Below, in pieces: positions 7,526-15,975 of a stretch of 64,000 nucleotides of DNA. A program made the translations under genes and the position numbers. Position 1 is the stretch's first letter. The number at the start of each line of letters is the position of its first letter. Below the pieces are notes generated by a model. The model ran no database searches. It was not told the origin of the DNA and saw only the letters and a list, made by a program, of their open reading frames with translations. Source of the DNA: Actinomyces bowdenii (GTDB taxonomy: Bacteria > Actinomycetota > Actinomycetes > Actinomycetales > Actinomycetaceae); the NCBI RefSeq assembly GCF_017592395.1, contig NZ_JAGFOU010000002.1:1-64000 (forward strand), given 5' to 3'.

Positions 7526-7722
7526 TGCACATCTTCGCGCCTGGTCCCGGGCGGTCATCGGCATGATTCCAAGGATGTGTTCCCCGCTGGAGCTCCTGGG
7601 GCCCCTGAAGATGTGCAACCCCGGGCCCGCTGCACATCTTCACCGGGCCGGCGCGAGCCTGAACCCCGGGATCACGCCGATCGGCGGGCCCGGAATCGCC
7701 CCTCGAGAGCCGAAGATGTGCA
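7526..7722. repeat. Pair of 92-bp palindrome-bounded repeats (family A)
   Basis: Two units of exactly 92 bp (7526-7617 and 7631-7722) each begin TGCACATCTTC and end GAAGATGTGCA, and are separated by 13 bp. Their interiors are related in opposite orientation: the core GGGATCACGCCGATC of the second unit matches GGAATCATGCCGATG in the reverse complement of the first. The same family recurs at 15654-15839. The 544-bp gap 7423-7966 between lysR and clpC otherwise holds no recognisable gene; a possible clpC -10 (TAGCCT, 7859-7864) lies near its end. The units look like a REP/RIP-type intergenic repeat, or possibly regulatory or terminator DNA. Confidence 0.8.
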
Positions 7723-7966
7723 GCCCCGGATCCGCGGCGCTGCGTCGGCCCCGGCGGGCCGCGTGCGACCATCCGACCAGCCGCACTCCTGAGCGCACCC
7801 GGCTCAACCCTACTCACGCCTACCGCGAACAGGGGCATGGGCGCCCCCTCCGCCTGGTTAGCCTTGTCAGCACGTGCCCGCGCCATCTCTCCAACGGCGC
7901 TGCGCCACTCCCACCGCCAACACCGGTCGGGCGGCGCGCTGTGCACGTGCCGAGGAGGAATCACGG

Positions 7967-10558
7967 ATGTTTGAACGCTTTACTGATCGCGCCCGCCGCG
8001 TCGTCGTGCTCGCCCAGGACGAGGCCCGGGCGCTCAACCACAACTACATCGGCACCGAGCACCTCCTTCTCGGCCTCATCCACGAGGGCGAGGGGGTGGC
8101 GGCCAAGGCGCTGGAGTCCATGGACATCTCCCTGGACGCCGTGCGCGCCCAGGTCGTGGAGATCATCGGTGAGGGCCAGTCGGCCCCCACCGGCCATATC
8201 CCCTTCACCCCCCGGGGCAAGAAGGTCTTCGAGCTGTCCATGCGCGAGGCCCTCCAGCTGGGCCACAACTACATCGGCACCGAGCACCTGCTCCTGGGCC
8301 TGCTGCGCGAGGGCGAGGGCGTGGCCGCCCAGGTGCTGACCAACCTCGGCGGGGACCTGTCCAGCGTGCGCCAGACCGTCATGCAGATGCTCTCGGGCTA
8401 CGAGGGCAAGGAGGCGGTGGCCGCGGGGCCGGGCGGCTCGAAGGAGGGCACGCCCTCGGGCAGCGCCATCCTCGACCAGTTCGGCCGCAACCTCACCGCC
8501 GCCGCCCGCGAGGGCAAGCTCGACCCCGTCATCGGGCGCCACAAGGAGATGGAGCGGGTCATGCAGATCCTCTCGCGGCGCACCAAGAACAACCCCGTGC
8601 TCATCGGGGAGCCCGGCGTGGGCAAGACCGCCGTCGTGGAGGGCCTGAGCCAGGCCATCGTCCATGGCGATGTCCCCGAGACCCTGCGCGACAAGCAGCT
8701 CTACTCCCTGGACATGGGCTCCCTGGTGGCCGGCTCGCGCTACCGCGGCGACTTCGAGGAGCGCCTGAAGAAGGTCCTCAAGGAGGTGCGCACCCGCGGC
8801 GACATCGTGCTGTTCATCGACGAGATCCACACCCTGGTGGGGGCCGGCGCCGCTGAGGGCGCGGTGGACGCCGCCTCCATCCTCAAGCCCATGCTCGCCC
8901 GCGGCGAGCTGCAGACCATCGGGGCCACCACCCTGGATGAGTACCGCAAGATCGAGAAGGACGCCGCCCTGGAGCGCCGCTTCCAGCCGGTGACCGTCGA
9001 GCAGCCCAGCATCGAGGAGACCGTGGGCATCCTCACGGGCCTGCGCGACCGCTACGAGGCCTTCCACCGCGTGGTCATCACCGATGACGCCATCGAGGCT
9101 GCCGCCAAGCTGGCCGACCGCTACATCAACGACCGCTTCCTGCCCGACAAGGCTATCGACCTGGTCGACGAGGCCGGCGCCCGCCTGCGCATCCGCCGCA
9201 TGACCGCCCCCCAGGAGCTGCGCGACATCGACGAGCGGATCGCCGAGGTCAAGCGGGAGAAGGAGTCGGCCATCGACGACCAGGACTTCGAGCGCGCCGC
9301 CTCCCTGCGCGACGACGAGCGCCGCCTGGGCGAGGAGCGGGCCGCCAAGGAGAAGGCCTGGAAGTCCGGGGACCTGGACCAGGTGGCCGAGGTCGATGAG
9401 AACCTCATCGCCGAGGTCCTGGCCATGTCCACCGGCATCCCGGTGGTCAAGCTCACCGAGGCCGAGTCCGCCAAGCTGCTCAACATGGAGGGCGAGCTCC
9501 ACAAGCGCATCATCGGCCAGAACAAGGCCATCGAGGCGCTGTCGAAGTCCATCCGCCGCACCCGCGCCGGCCTGAAGGACCCCAAGCGGCCCGGGGGCTC
9601 CTTCATCTTCGCCGGGCCCACCGGTGTGGGCAAGACCGAGCTGGCCAAGGCCCTGGCGGAGTTCCTCTTCGACGATGAGGACGCCCTCATCCAGCTCGAC
9701 ATGTCCGAGTTCGCCGAGAAGCACACGGTCTCGCGCCTCTTCGGCGCGCCTCCGGGCTATGTCGGCTACGACGAGGGCGGGCAGCTGACCGAGAAGGTGC
9801 GGCGCCGTCCCTTCTCCGTGGTGCTCTTCGACGAGGTGGAGAAGGCCCACCCCGATATCTTCAACTCCCTGCTGCAGATCCTGGAGGACGGGCACCTGTC
9901 CGATGCCCAGGGCCGTGTGGTGGACTTCAAGAACACCGTCATCATCATGACCACCAACCTGGGCTCCAAGGACATCGGCAAGTCGGTGGCCACCGGCTTC
10001 CAGTCCACCGACTCCGGGGCCATGGACTACGAGGAGATGAAGGCCCACGTCAATCGCGAGCTCAAGCAGCAGTTCCGGCCCGAGTTCCTCAACCGCGTCG
10101 ACGATCTCATCGTCTTCCCGCAGCTGACCAAGGCCGAGGTGCGCCAGATCGTGGACCTCATGATCGCCCGTCTGGCCGTGCGCCTGGCCGAGCAGGAGAT
10201 GTCCATCGAGTTGACCGACGCCGCCAAGGAGCTGCTGGCCGAGCGCGGCTTCGACCCGGTCCTGGGGGCCCGCCCGCTGCGCCGCGCCATCCAGCGCGAC
10301 ATCGAGGACGCCCTGAGCGAGAAGATCCTCTTCGGCGAGATCGAGCGCGGCCAGAAGGTGATCGTCGACGCCGAGGGCGATTCGATCCTGGGGGAGTTCA
10401 TCTTCCGCGGCGAGCCCTGGACGCCCGGTGAGGCCGAGGAGGCCGCGGTGCGCGAGGCCGAGAAGATCGTCTCGGGATCCTCGGTGAGCAGCGCTCCGAT
10501 GCCCGCCCCGCGGACCTCCCCCGGCAGTGAGGGCGCCGCGCCCGCGCCCGGCTTCTGA
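7967..10558 (+). CDS. clpC: ATP-dependent Clp protease ATP-binding subunit ClpC
   Basis: An 863-residue class I Clp/Hsp100 unfoldase that feeds substrates to ClpP. It starts [20 protein letters not shown] with GAGGAGGA 8 bases upstream of the ATG. Two Clp-N repeats (about 1-145) precede AAA domain 1 (Walker A GEPGVGKT, 214-221; Walker [11 protein letters not shown], 281-290), a UVR/middle domain (about 423-458) and AAA domain 2 (Walker A GPTGVGKT, 550-557), then a short disordered tail. The UVR-containing middle region separates ClpC from ClpA and ClpB. In actinobacteria it is usually essential and controlled by ClgR; no certain ClgR site was identified here. The gene is monocistronic, ending at a strong terminator. 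Confidence 0.97.
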   Translation: MFERFTDRARRVVVLAQDEARALNHNYIGTEHLLLGLIHEGEGVAAKALESMDISLDAVRAQVVEIIGEGQSAPTGHIPFTPRGKKVFELSMREALQLGHNYIGTEHLLLGLLREGEGVAAQVLTNLGGDLSSVRQTVMQMLSGYEGKEAVAAGPGGSKEGTPSGSAILDQFGRNLTAAAREGKLDPVIGRHKEMERVMQILSRRTKNNPVLIGEPGVGKTAVVEGLSQAIVHGDVPETLRDKQLYSLDMGSLVAGSRYRGDFEERLKKVLKEVRTRGDIVLFIDEIHTLVGAGAAEGAVDAASILKPMLARGELQTIGATTLDEYRKIEKDAALERRFQPVTVEQPSIEETVGILTGLRDRYEAFHRVVITDDAIEAAAKLADRYINDRFLPDKAIDLVDEAGARLRIRRMTAPQELRDIDERIAEVKREKESAIDDQDFERAASLRDDERRLGEERAAKEKAWKSGDLDQVAEVDENLIAEVLAMSTGIPVVKLTEAESAKLLNMEGELHKRIIGQNKAIEALSKSIRRTRAGLKDPKRPGGSFIFAGPTGVGKTELAKALAEFLFDDEDALIQLDMSEFAEKHTVSRLFGAPPGYVGYDEGGQLTEKVRRRPFSVVLFDEVEKAHPDIFNSLLQILEDGHLSDAQGRVVDFKNTVIIMTTNLGSKDIGKSVATGFQSTDSGAMDYEEMKAHVNRELKQQFRPEFLNRVDDLIVFPQLTKAEVRQIVDLMIARLAVRLAEQEMSIELTDAAKELLAERGFDPVLGARPLRRAIQRDIEDALSEKILFGEIERGQKVIVDAEGDSILGEFIFRGEPWTPGEAEEAAVREAEKIVSGSSVSSAPMPAPRTSPGSEGAAPAPGF

Positions 10559-10631
10559 GCCGGCTGCCGCCGTCGCAGGCCAACGCCGTCCGCCGTCGGC
10601 CCCGATGGCCAGGGCGCTCCACGGCACTGCC

Positions 10632-10678
10632 CGAGCCCGCTGGGGCCGGACCGGTTCTCGGTCCGGCCCCAGCGGGCT
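10632..10678 (+). terminator. Intrinsic terminator-like hairpin after clpC
   Basis: A perfect 20-bp stem (10632-10651 with 10659-10678) with a 7-base loop lies 74 bases after the clpC stop. It is very GC-rich and lacks a clear U-tract, as is common in actinobacteria. Confidence 0.85.
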
Positions 10679-10958
10679 CCCGGCGCTCATGCGGCGTCCA
10701 TGGGGCGCGGCGGCTGCTGGCAGGCTCGTGGAGCAGGGGCGAGAGTCCTAGGAGCCTGTGATGAATGAAGCCTCATATATGGTGAAAGAATGCTCAAAAA
10801 AAGGGGGGAACAGCCTGATGGGATGCCGCTCCTCGATCGGGTGCCCGCTGCCGGCCGTTACAGTGTTGTGACACCCGTGGTCGCCTGCCGCAGTCGACCC
10901 GGTTCCCCAGGGCGCCTCCGCGCGCCAGGATCCGCGCCTTGTTACTGAGAAAGCCGCT
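10679..10958 (+). promoter_or_regulatory. Upstream region of the Pel-like cluster with AT-rich patch and candidate operator
   Basis: This stretch holds no gene. It contains an unusually AT-rich patch (about 10755-10800) ending in an A7G6 run, and an imperfect palindrome GTTACAGTGTTGTGAC (10857-10872) about 87 bases before the pelG-like start. Low GC in such a GC-rich genome often marks promoters. The operator reading is speculative. Confidence 0.35.
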
Positions 10959-12407
10959 ATGACCCAGGCCAGATACGAACCCCGCCACCTCTCACGGTTC
11001 CGGCGCCCCACCTTGCGCACAGCCAATGGGTCCGCGGCCCTGGGGGGCAGCTGCCTCATGGTCGGGGGCCTGGCCTGGGCCCAGTGGCCCCCACCGGCGA
11101 CCGCGGCCGTCCTGACCGTCATCGTCTTCATCAGCCTCGGCCTGGTCACCGCGCCGCCCTCCAGCGCGCTGCGGCGGGGGGTCATGCCCCACGGCTCCCG
11201 CCGGGCCTGGGCGGGCACCATGATCCTGGCCATGTCCCCCGCGATCCTGCTGGGGATCGTCTTCCCGATCGTCGCCCCCCGGATCGCCGGGAGCTCCATC
11301 GGGGGCGTGGGGCTTCAGGCCATCATCCTGAGCGTGTCCGTGGTGGTGCCCTGGATCAGCCAGGTGGTGGGCAACCCCGTCTACCGCCTGCTCGGCGATG
11401 CCATCGGGCGCGGCCCGGCGGTGGTGCTGCGCCGGTACTGCTCGGCCTGGCCCGCCCTCTTCCTGTGGGCGCTCATCCCCTCCCTGCTCGTGGCGCTGAC
11501 GGTCTCCGCGGTCACCGGCTGGTCCGCCCGGGCCATGGGGGCCCACCTGGCCCTGCTGCTCGCCCACGTCGTCTTCGTCCAGTCCCTCATCATCTCGGAC
11601 ATCTCCGGACGCCGCCGCCTGTGGGCCGTGGGATGGCTCGTCTACGCCCTGTCGCTCCTGGCCGTGCCCGCCTGGTGGATCCTGCCCCCGCTGCTGGGGG
11701 CCGTCAGCCAGCTGCTCACCATGGGGGGAGCCCTCGGCGGCCTGCTGCGCCCCACGGCCGTCCCGGCCGGTCCCCTCGTCCAGGACATGGCCCGCGGCCT
11801 CATCCTGGGGGGAGTGCTGTGGTCGGACAAGTTCTTCCTCTTCCTGTCCGCAGGCACCGGCTTCAACGTCGCCCTGGTCTACCTCAGCCTGCAGCCCGCG
11901 GTCGTCGCCTACTGCTACTACTTCTCGGTGACCTCCCCACGGGTCAACACCGAGGTGGCCCTCTTCCAGGCGCTCCTGAAGGAGCGGCACATGGAGGAGC
12001 TGCGCTCGCGCGGCCAGCAGCTGCGCCATCTGCTCAACGCGAGCCTGGTGCGGGCCTGCGCCGTGGGCATCGGGGGAGTGCTCATCATCGTCGTCCTCAC
12101 CGCCCTGGCCTCTCCCGGGGACCTGCGCGAGGTGCTCATCGTGGGGTCCTCCTCCCTGCTCTTCACCATCCTGACCCTCCTGTCCTACGAGATCGACCAC
12201 ATCGGCGACCACGTGTCCTCCCTGCTGCTGTCCGCCGCCCACCTGGCCGCGGCCGCCTTCCTGCTGCTGGGCCGGGGCAGCACGCAGGCCTACCTCCCGC
12301 TGGCCGGTGTCGATCTCATCCTGTGCCTGGCCGCCCTGGTGCTCTACCGCAGGCGCTGGGCCGCACCCGAGTACTCCTTCTTCTGGGGAAAGGCGATGTC
12401 CTGGTGA
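10959..12407 (+). CDS. pelG: PelG-like polytopic exopolysaccharide transporter
   Basis: A 482-residue protein with about twelve hydrophobic segments and very few charged loops, matching the MATE/flippase-like Pel exopolysaccharide transporter PelG in length and layout. Recognisable segments include RGLILGGVLWSDKFFLFL, comparable to the conserved 'WxDK' helix of PelG, and LTLLSYEIDHIGDH near helix 11. It should move the polymer or its precursors across the cytoplasmic membrane. It overlaps the PelF-like glycosyltransferase gene by GTGA, and pairing with PelF is the strongest support for the call. The symbol is assigned by family resemblance and context, not by search. Confidence 0.75.
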   Translation: MTQARYEPRHLSRFRRPTLRTANGSAALGGSCLMVGGLAWAQWPPPATAAVLTVIVFISLGLVTAPPSSALRRGVMPHGSRRAWAGTMILAMSPAILLGIVFPIVAPRIAGSSIGGVGLQAIILSVSVVVPWISQVVGNPVYRLLGDAIGRGPAVVLRRYCSAWPALFLWALIPSLLVALTVSAVTGWSARAMGAHLALLLAHVVFVQSLIISDISGRRRLWAVGWLVYALSLLAVPAWWILPPLLGAVSQLLTMGGALGGLLRPTAVPAGPLVQDMARGLILGGVLWSDKFFLFLSAGTGFNVALVYLSLQPAVVAYCYYFSVTSPRVNTEVALFQALLKERHMEELRSRGQQLRHLLNASLVRACAVGIGGVLIIVVLTALASPGDLREVLIVGSSSLLFTILTLLSYEIDHIGDHVSSLLLSAAHLAAAAFLLLGRGSTQAYLPLAGVDLILCLAALVLYRRRWAAPEYSFFWGKAMSW

Positions 12408-14566
12408 GCTCATCCATTCGCAGGCGGCTGGAGTCGCTGCCCTCCTACTACTCGGCGCCCGCCGGGGGCTATGCGCCCATGCCTCCCTCGATGAGCAACC
12501 GGGGCTCGGCCGCCTCACCGCAGACGGCCCGACGGCGCTCCGCCTCCAGTGCCGAGCCGCCTGAGGCGGAGCGGGCCGCGGGCCACCGCCCTGCCGCAGC
12601 CGCGCCGCCGCCCGGGCCGGGGCAGCAGCTGCCCGGGCCGGCGGCTGCCGACGGGCCGCCCGCGCCATCAGGGCTCCAGCCCACGCCGCAGGGCTACGGC
12701 TTCGTGGTCACCGGCCCCACCCCCGCCTCCCCTCCCGCCGCCGGTCGGGCCGGCGCGCCGTCGGCCCCCGCCACGCCCCCGGTCCCGGCCGCCGGCCCGC
12801 AGGCGCCGGGCGCCGCGCCCCACCCGCCTGAGGACCGCGCGCCCGGGCCCGCGGGCCCCCTGCTCGACGACGTCGTCGAGCCCGAGGGCGTCCTCATCGT
12901 CGAGGACCTCCCGGCCGTCTCGCCCAGCGAGGAGGTCCCCCCGCCCGTCCAGGAGGCGGCCACCGGCCCCGGATCGCCCTCCTGGCCCGACGGCGTGCCC
13001 GCCGACGGCGTCTACCAGGACGTGGACGTGGCCATCGTCATGGAGTCCACCTACCCCTACCTCAAGGGCGGGGTCTCCGCGGTCGTCCACGACATCATCA
13101 CCGGCAACCCGGAGCTGACCTTCGGCATCATCCACCTCACCTGGGACTCGCAGGCGCCCAACAAGGACCTGTACGGCATGCCCGGCAACGTCGCCTGGGT
13201 GCGGGTGCTCTACCTGGCCATGGAGGAGCATGAGGAGCCCTTCCTGCGGGCCCGCCCCCGCGACCTGCGCATGGGGCGGCGCAAGCGCCGCGAGCTGTCC
13301 CGCAGGCTCGTCGGCTCCCTGCTGTCCCTGGCCCAGGAGGGCCGCACCGAGCCCCTGTGGGATCTCATCACCGAGGGCCTGGCCGGGGGCACGCGCCGCT
13401 ACCCGGTGTGGGCGATCCTGGGGACCCAGGAGTTCATGGAGGCCTACCGGGAGATGATGCCGGACCTGGGCATGTCCATGTCCGACATCTTCTGGTGCCT
13501 GCGCGACTTCTTCTCCCTGGCCTACGCCGTGCTCTCCGAGCCCATGCCCCGCGCCGCCGTCTACCACGCGCACACCACCGGGTACGCGGCGCTGCTCTCG
13601 GTGGCCGCCTCCCGGCTGCACGGCACGAGCTTCCTGCTCACCGAGCACAACCTCTACGTGCGCGACACGGTCAACACCCTGCTGGACCGGCGCCTGGACC
13701 GCAACATCGCCCTGACCGACTACCGCACCTTCGACGTCACCGGCCGCCAGCGCATGTGGATGGCCTGGTGGCTGGAGATGGGCAGGCTGTGCTACCCCTA
13801 CGCCTACGCCAGCACCTACCTCTACCCGAGGGCCATCACCGAGGCCACCGAGCTGGGCGGGGATGCGAGCAAGGCGATCATCATCCCCAACGGCATCGTC
13901 ACCACCGAGTTCGATGCCTCCTACGCCGCCCGCATGAGGGCGCTGGAGGCGATCAGGAGGGAGGGCGCGGGCAGGCACCTGTGGAAGCTGGTGTACATCG
14001 CCCGTGTCGTGCCCATAAAGGGTCTCATGGACATGATCGACTCCATGAAGCTCATGGTGGGCCGCGGCCTGAACGTGCACCTGGACGTGTGCGGCCCCAC
14101 CGAGCACCGCCCCGACTACTTCGAGAAGTGCCTCAACCACATCATCGAGCAGGGCCTGGAGTCGGTCATCACCATCCGCGGCACCGTCAAGGTCCGGGCC
14201 CTGCTGCCCGAGTTCGACCTGTTCGTCCTGCCCAGCTACAACGAGGGGCTGCCCGTAGTCTCCCTGGAGACCATGGGGGCGGGCATCCCCACGGTGAGCA
14301 CCGACGTCGGCGCCGTGCGCTCGGTGGTGGAGGACGAGATCGTTGCCGAGGACGGCACCGTGTGGGGGCCCTGCGGCACCATCATCGAGCCGGGCGACCC
14401 CGTGGTCATGGCCGATGAGGTCCAGCGCATCATCGAGGATCTCGACCTCTACGAGAGGCTGTGCCGGGCGGCGCGCGGGCGCGTGGAGGCCGCCTACAAC
14501 CTGGAGAAGGTCAACGCCGCCTACAACAAGGTCTACCGGCAGGGCGGTGCCGGGAAGGGAGCGTGA
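12404..14566 (+). CDS. pelF: PelF-like GT4 glycosyltransferase with long N-terminal extension
   Basis: A 720-residue protein. Residues about 205-720 are a GT-B retaining glycosyltransferase of the PelF type: VAIVMESTYPYLKGGVSAVV near the N-terminus parallels the family's (E)GTYPYVRGGVS signature, followed by IARVVPIKG, CGPTEHRPDY and the E-x7-E motif in NEGLPVVSLE. PelF polymerises GalNAc/GlcNAc-rich Pel polysaccharide from UDP-sugars. Residues 1-204 are a Pro/Ala/Gly-rich disordered extension absent from usual PelF proteins of about 500 residues. The GTG start overlaps the pelG-like stop, and GGGGAAAGG lies upstream. The downstream glycoside hydrolase completes a three-gene unit. Confidence 0.85.
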   Translation: MSSSIRRRLESLPSYYSAPAGGYAPMPPSMSNRGSAASPQTARRRSASSAEPPEAERAAGHRPAAAAPPPGPGQQLPGPAAADGPPAPSGLQPTPQGYGFVVTGPTPASPPAAGRAGAPSAPATPPVPAAGPQAPGAAPHPPEDRAPGPAGPLLDDVVEPEGVLIVEDLPAVSPSEEVPPPVQEAATGPGSPSWPDGVPADGVYQDVDVAIVMESTYPYLKGGVSAVVHDIITGNPELTFGIIHLTWDSQAPNKDLYGMPGNVAWVRVLYLAMEEHEEPFLRARPRDLRMGRRKRRELSRRLVGSLLSLAQEGRTEPLWDLITEGLAGGTRRYPVWAILGTQEFMEAYREMMPDLGMSMSDIFWCLRDFFSLAYAVLSEPMPRAAVYHAHTTGYAALLSVAASRLHGTSFLLTEHNLYVRDTVNTLLDRRLDRNIALTDYRTFDVTGRQRMWMAWWLEMGRLCYPYAYASTYLYPRAITEATELGGDASKAIIIPNGIVTTEFDASYAARMRALEAIRREGAGRHLWKLVYIARVVPIKGLMDMIDSMKLMVGRGLNVHLDVCGPTEHRPDYFEKCLNHIIEQGLESVITIRGTVKVRALLPEFDLFVLPSYNEGLPVVSLETMGAGIPTVSTDVGAVRSVVEDEIVAEDGTVWGPCGTIIEPGDPVVMADEVQRIIEDLDLYERLCRAARGRVEAAYNLEKVNAAYNKVYRQGGAGKGA

Positions 14567-15648
14567 GCGTGAGTGGAGTCGGAGCCTGGATCCGGTACGG
14601 CAACCCCCTGGAGCCCTCGGAGGTCGACTTCGCGTTGCGCCACTACCGGGTGGCCATCCTCCAGCCCTGGGAGACCGAGGCGGCGGCGCGCCTGAAGGAC
14701 CGGCGCCCCGATATGACGGTCCTGGCCTACCGCTGCCTGTCCTCCGCCCGCGACTTCGAGCCCCCCGAGCGCTGCGCCTCGGGCCTGACCTTCCAGGAGG
14801 TCTCCCGGCGCGGCTGGCTGGCCCGGCGCGCCGATGGCAGCGCTGTGGAGTGGTCGACCTACCCCGGCCACTTCCAGGCCCGGGTCTGGGACGAGCGCTA
14901 CCGGGCCCGCTGGGTGGAGCAGGTCTGCGAGGACACCGCCGGGACGGCATTCGACGGCATCATGTCCGACAACGACGTCTTCGACGACTACTACGGCCTG
15001 GGACTGCCCCTGGAGGAGGTGGAGGACGCCGCCGCCCTGCGCCGGGTCCTCGACGGCTTCGTGGAGCAGGTGGGCTGGGGCCTGGCCGGGGTGGGCAAGA
15101 TCCTGGTGCCCAACATCGCCGAGGCCCGCCGCGAGCCGGGCCGCTGGGAGCGCCACGCCGCCTGGGGCGGCGGCCTCGACGAGTGCTGGCTGGGGTGGGG
15201 CGGCAGCCGGCTCTTCGACGAGCCCACGGCCCTGGCGCAGATCCACCAGCTGCGCGGTCCGGGCCTATCCGTGGTGCGCACCCCCGACGGCGGTGGCGGC
15301 CGGGCCCCGCACGCCCTCTACGGGCTGGCCGCCTTCTGGGTCTTCGGCGGCGGCCGGGGCGCCTACGCCTCCACGGGCCACGACGACTACTCCCGCACCC
15401 CCTGGTTCCCCGCACTGGACGCCGACCTGGGCCGGCCCATGGGCGAGCCCCGGCGCGAGGGCGGGGCCTGGGTGCGCGACTTCGAGGGCGGCCTGGCCGC
15501 CGTCGTCCTGGACCCCCACCACCGGGCCCGGCTCGATCTGCCCCGGGGCCTGGTCCTGCCCGGGCGCACGGGGCAGCCCGACGGGCGGGCCCTGCCCCGC
15601 AGCGCCGTGCTGCCCGCGCAGCACGGGCTTCTCGCCCTGCGCCCCTGA
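14563..15648 (+). CDS. Putative glycoside hydrolase (GHL15/PelA hydrolase-like)
   Basis: A 361-residue TIM-barrel-like protein that starts with GTG at 14563, overlapping the PelF-like stop (a second GTG at 14569 is also possible). Features include AILQPWE, DMTVLAYRCLSS, the acidic segment DGIMSDNDVFDDY, and GLDECWLGWG, resembling hypothetical glycosyl hydrolase family 15 (GHL15) and the hydrolase domain of PelA/GH114-type enzymes. There is no signal peptide, so it would be cytosolic unless exported another way. Position after pelG and pelF suggests it trims or degrades the same polymer (inference). The catalytic acids are not proven. Confidence 0.65.
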   Translation: MSVSGVGAWIRYGNPLEPSEVDFALRHYRVAILQPWETEAAARLKDRRPDMTVLAYRCLSSARDFEPPERCASGLTFQEVSRRGWLARRADGSAVEWSTYPGHFQARVWDERYRARWVEQVCEDTAGTAFDGIMSDNDVFDDYYGLGLPLEEVEDAAALRRVLDGFVEQVGWGLAGVGKILVPNIAEARREPGRWERHAAWGGGLDECWLGWGGSRLFDEPTALAQIHQLRGPGLSVVRTPDGGGGRAPHALYGLAAFWVFGGGRGAYASTGHDDYSRTPWFPALDADLGRPMGEPRREGGAWVRDFEGGLAAVVLDPHHRARLDLPRGLVLPGRTGQPDGRALPRSAVLPAQHGLLALRP

Positions 15649-15653
15649 GCCGT

Positions 15654-15839
15654 TGCACATCTTCGGCGCTCCTCGCACCGCCCGGGGCCGGTTCTTCCGC
15701 GGAATCCCGTCGACCTCCGAGGTGAAGATGTGCAGCAGCGCCCCCGTTGCACATCTTCAGGCCGCTCCGGGGCGGGCGGGCCCGGGGGATCTGCGGGATG
15801 CCGCGGTTCTGGTTGCCGGCTGCCGGCTGAAGATGTGCA
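15654..15839. repeat. Second pair of family A palindrome-bounded repeats
   Basis: Two units, 15654-15734 (81 bp) and 15748-15839 (92 bp), each begin TGCACATCTTC and end GAAGATGTGCA, with a 13-bp gap identical in length to the gap at 7618-7630. Interiors again match in opposite orientation around GGGATTCCGCGG / GGGATGCCGCGG. They lie 5 bp after the glycoside hydrolase stop and 37 bp before the ppdK promoter, filling most of the gap between the two genes. Confidence 0.8.
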
Positions 15840-15875
15840 GCTCGGGGCAGGCGCGCTCCGTGGCGCCCCGGCTTT

Positions 15876-15904
15876 TTGATCTAGGACTGAGGTCACACTA
15901 GAGT
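15876..15904 (+). promoter_or_regulatory. Probable ppdK promoter
   Basis: TTGATC (15876-15881) and TAGAGT (15899-15904) are separated by 17 bases, a good match to the housekeeping -35/-10 arrangement. The predicted start lies about 65 bases upstream of the ppdK ATG, and the local sequence is less GC-rich than its surroundings. Confidence 0.6.
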
Positions 15905-15975
15905 GGGGCCGTTGACGCGCAGGCGCGCAGTCCATCCACACCAGTCCCATCAGGATCCATCCACCGAAAGAGGCG

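Noticed and set aside
7961-10690. Very long open frame antisense to clpC (about 900 codons)
   Set aside because: It mirrors the clpC coding frame; in such high-GC DNA the antisense frame stays open by composition. The translation is Gly/Leu/Ala/His-rich with no recognisable domain.
11084-12403. Extension of the PelF-like frame upstream through the pelG-like gene
   Set aside because: The upstream part is a Pro/Arg/Gly-rich out-of-frame reading of pelG. The GTG at 12404, overlapping the pelG stop, is a far better start.
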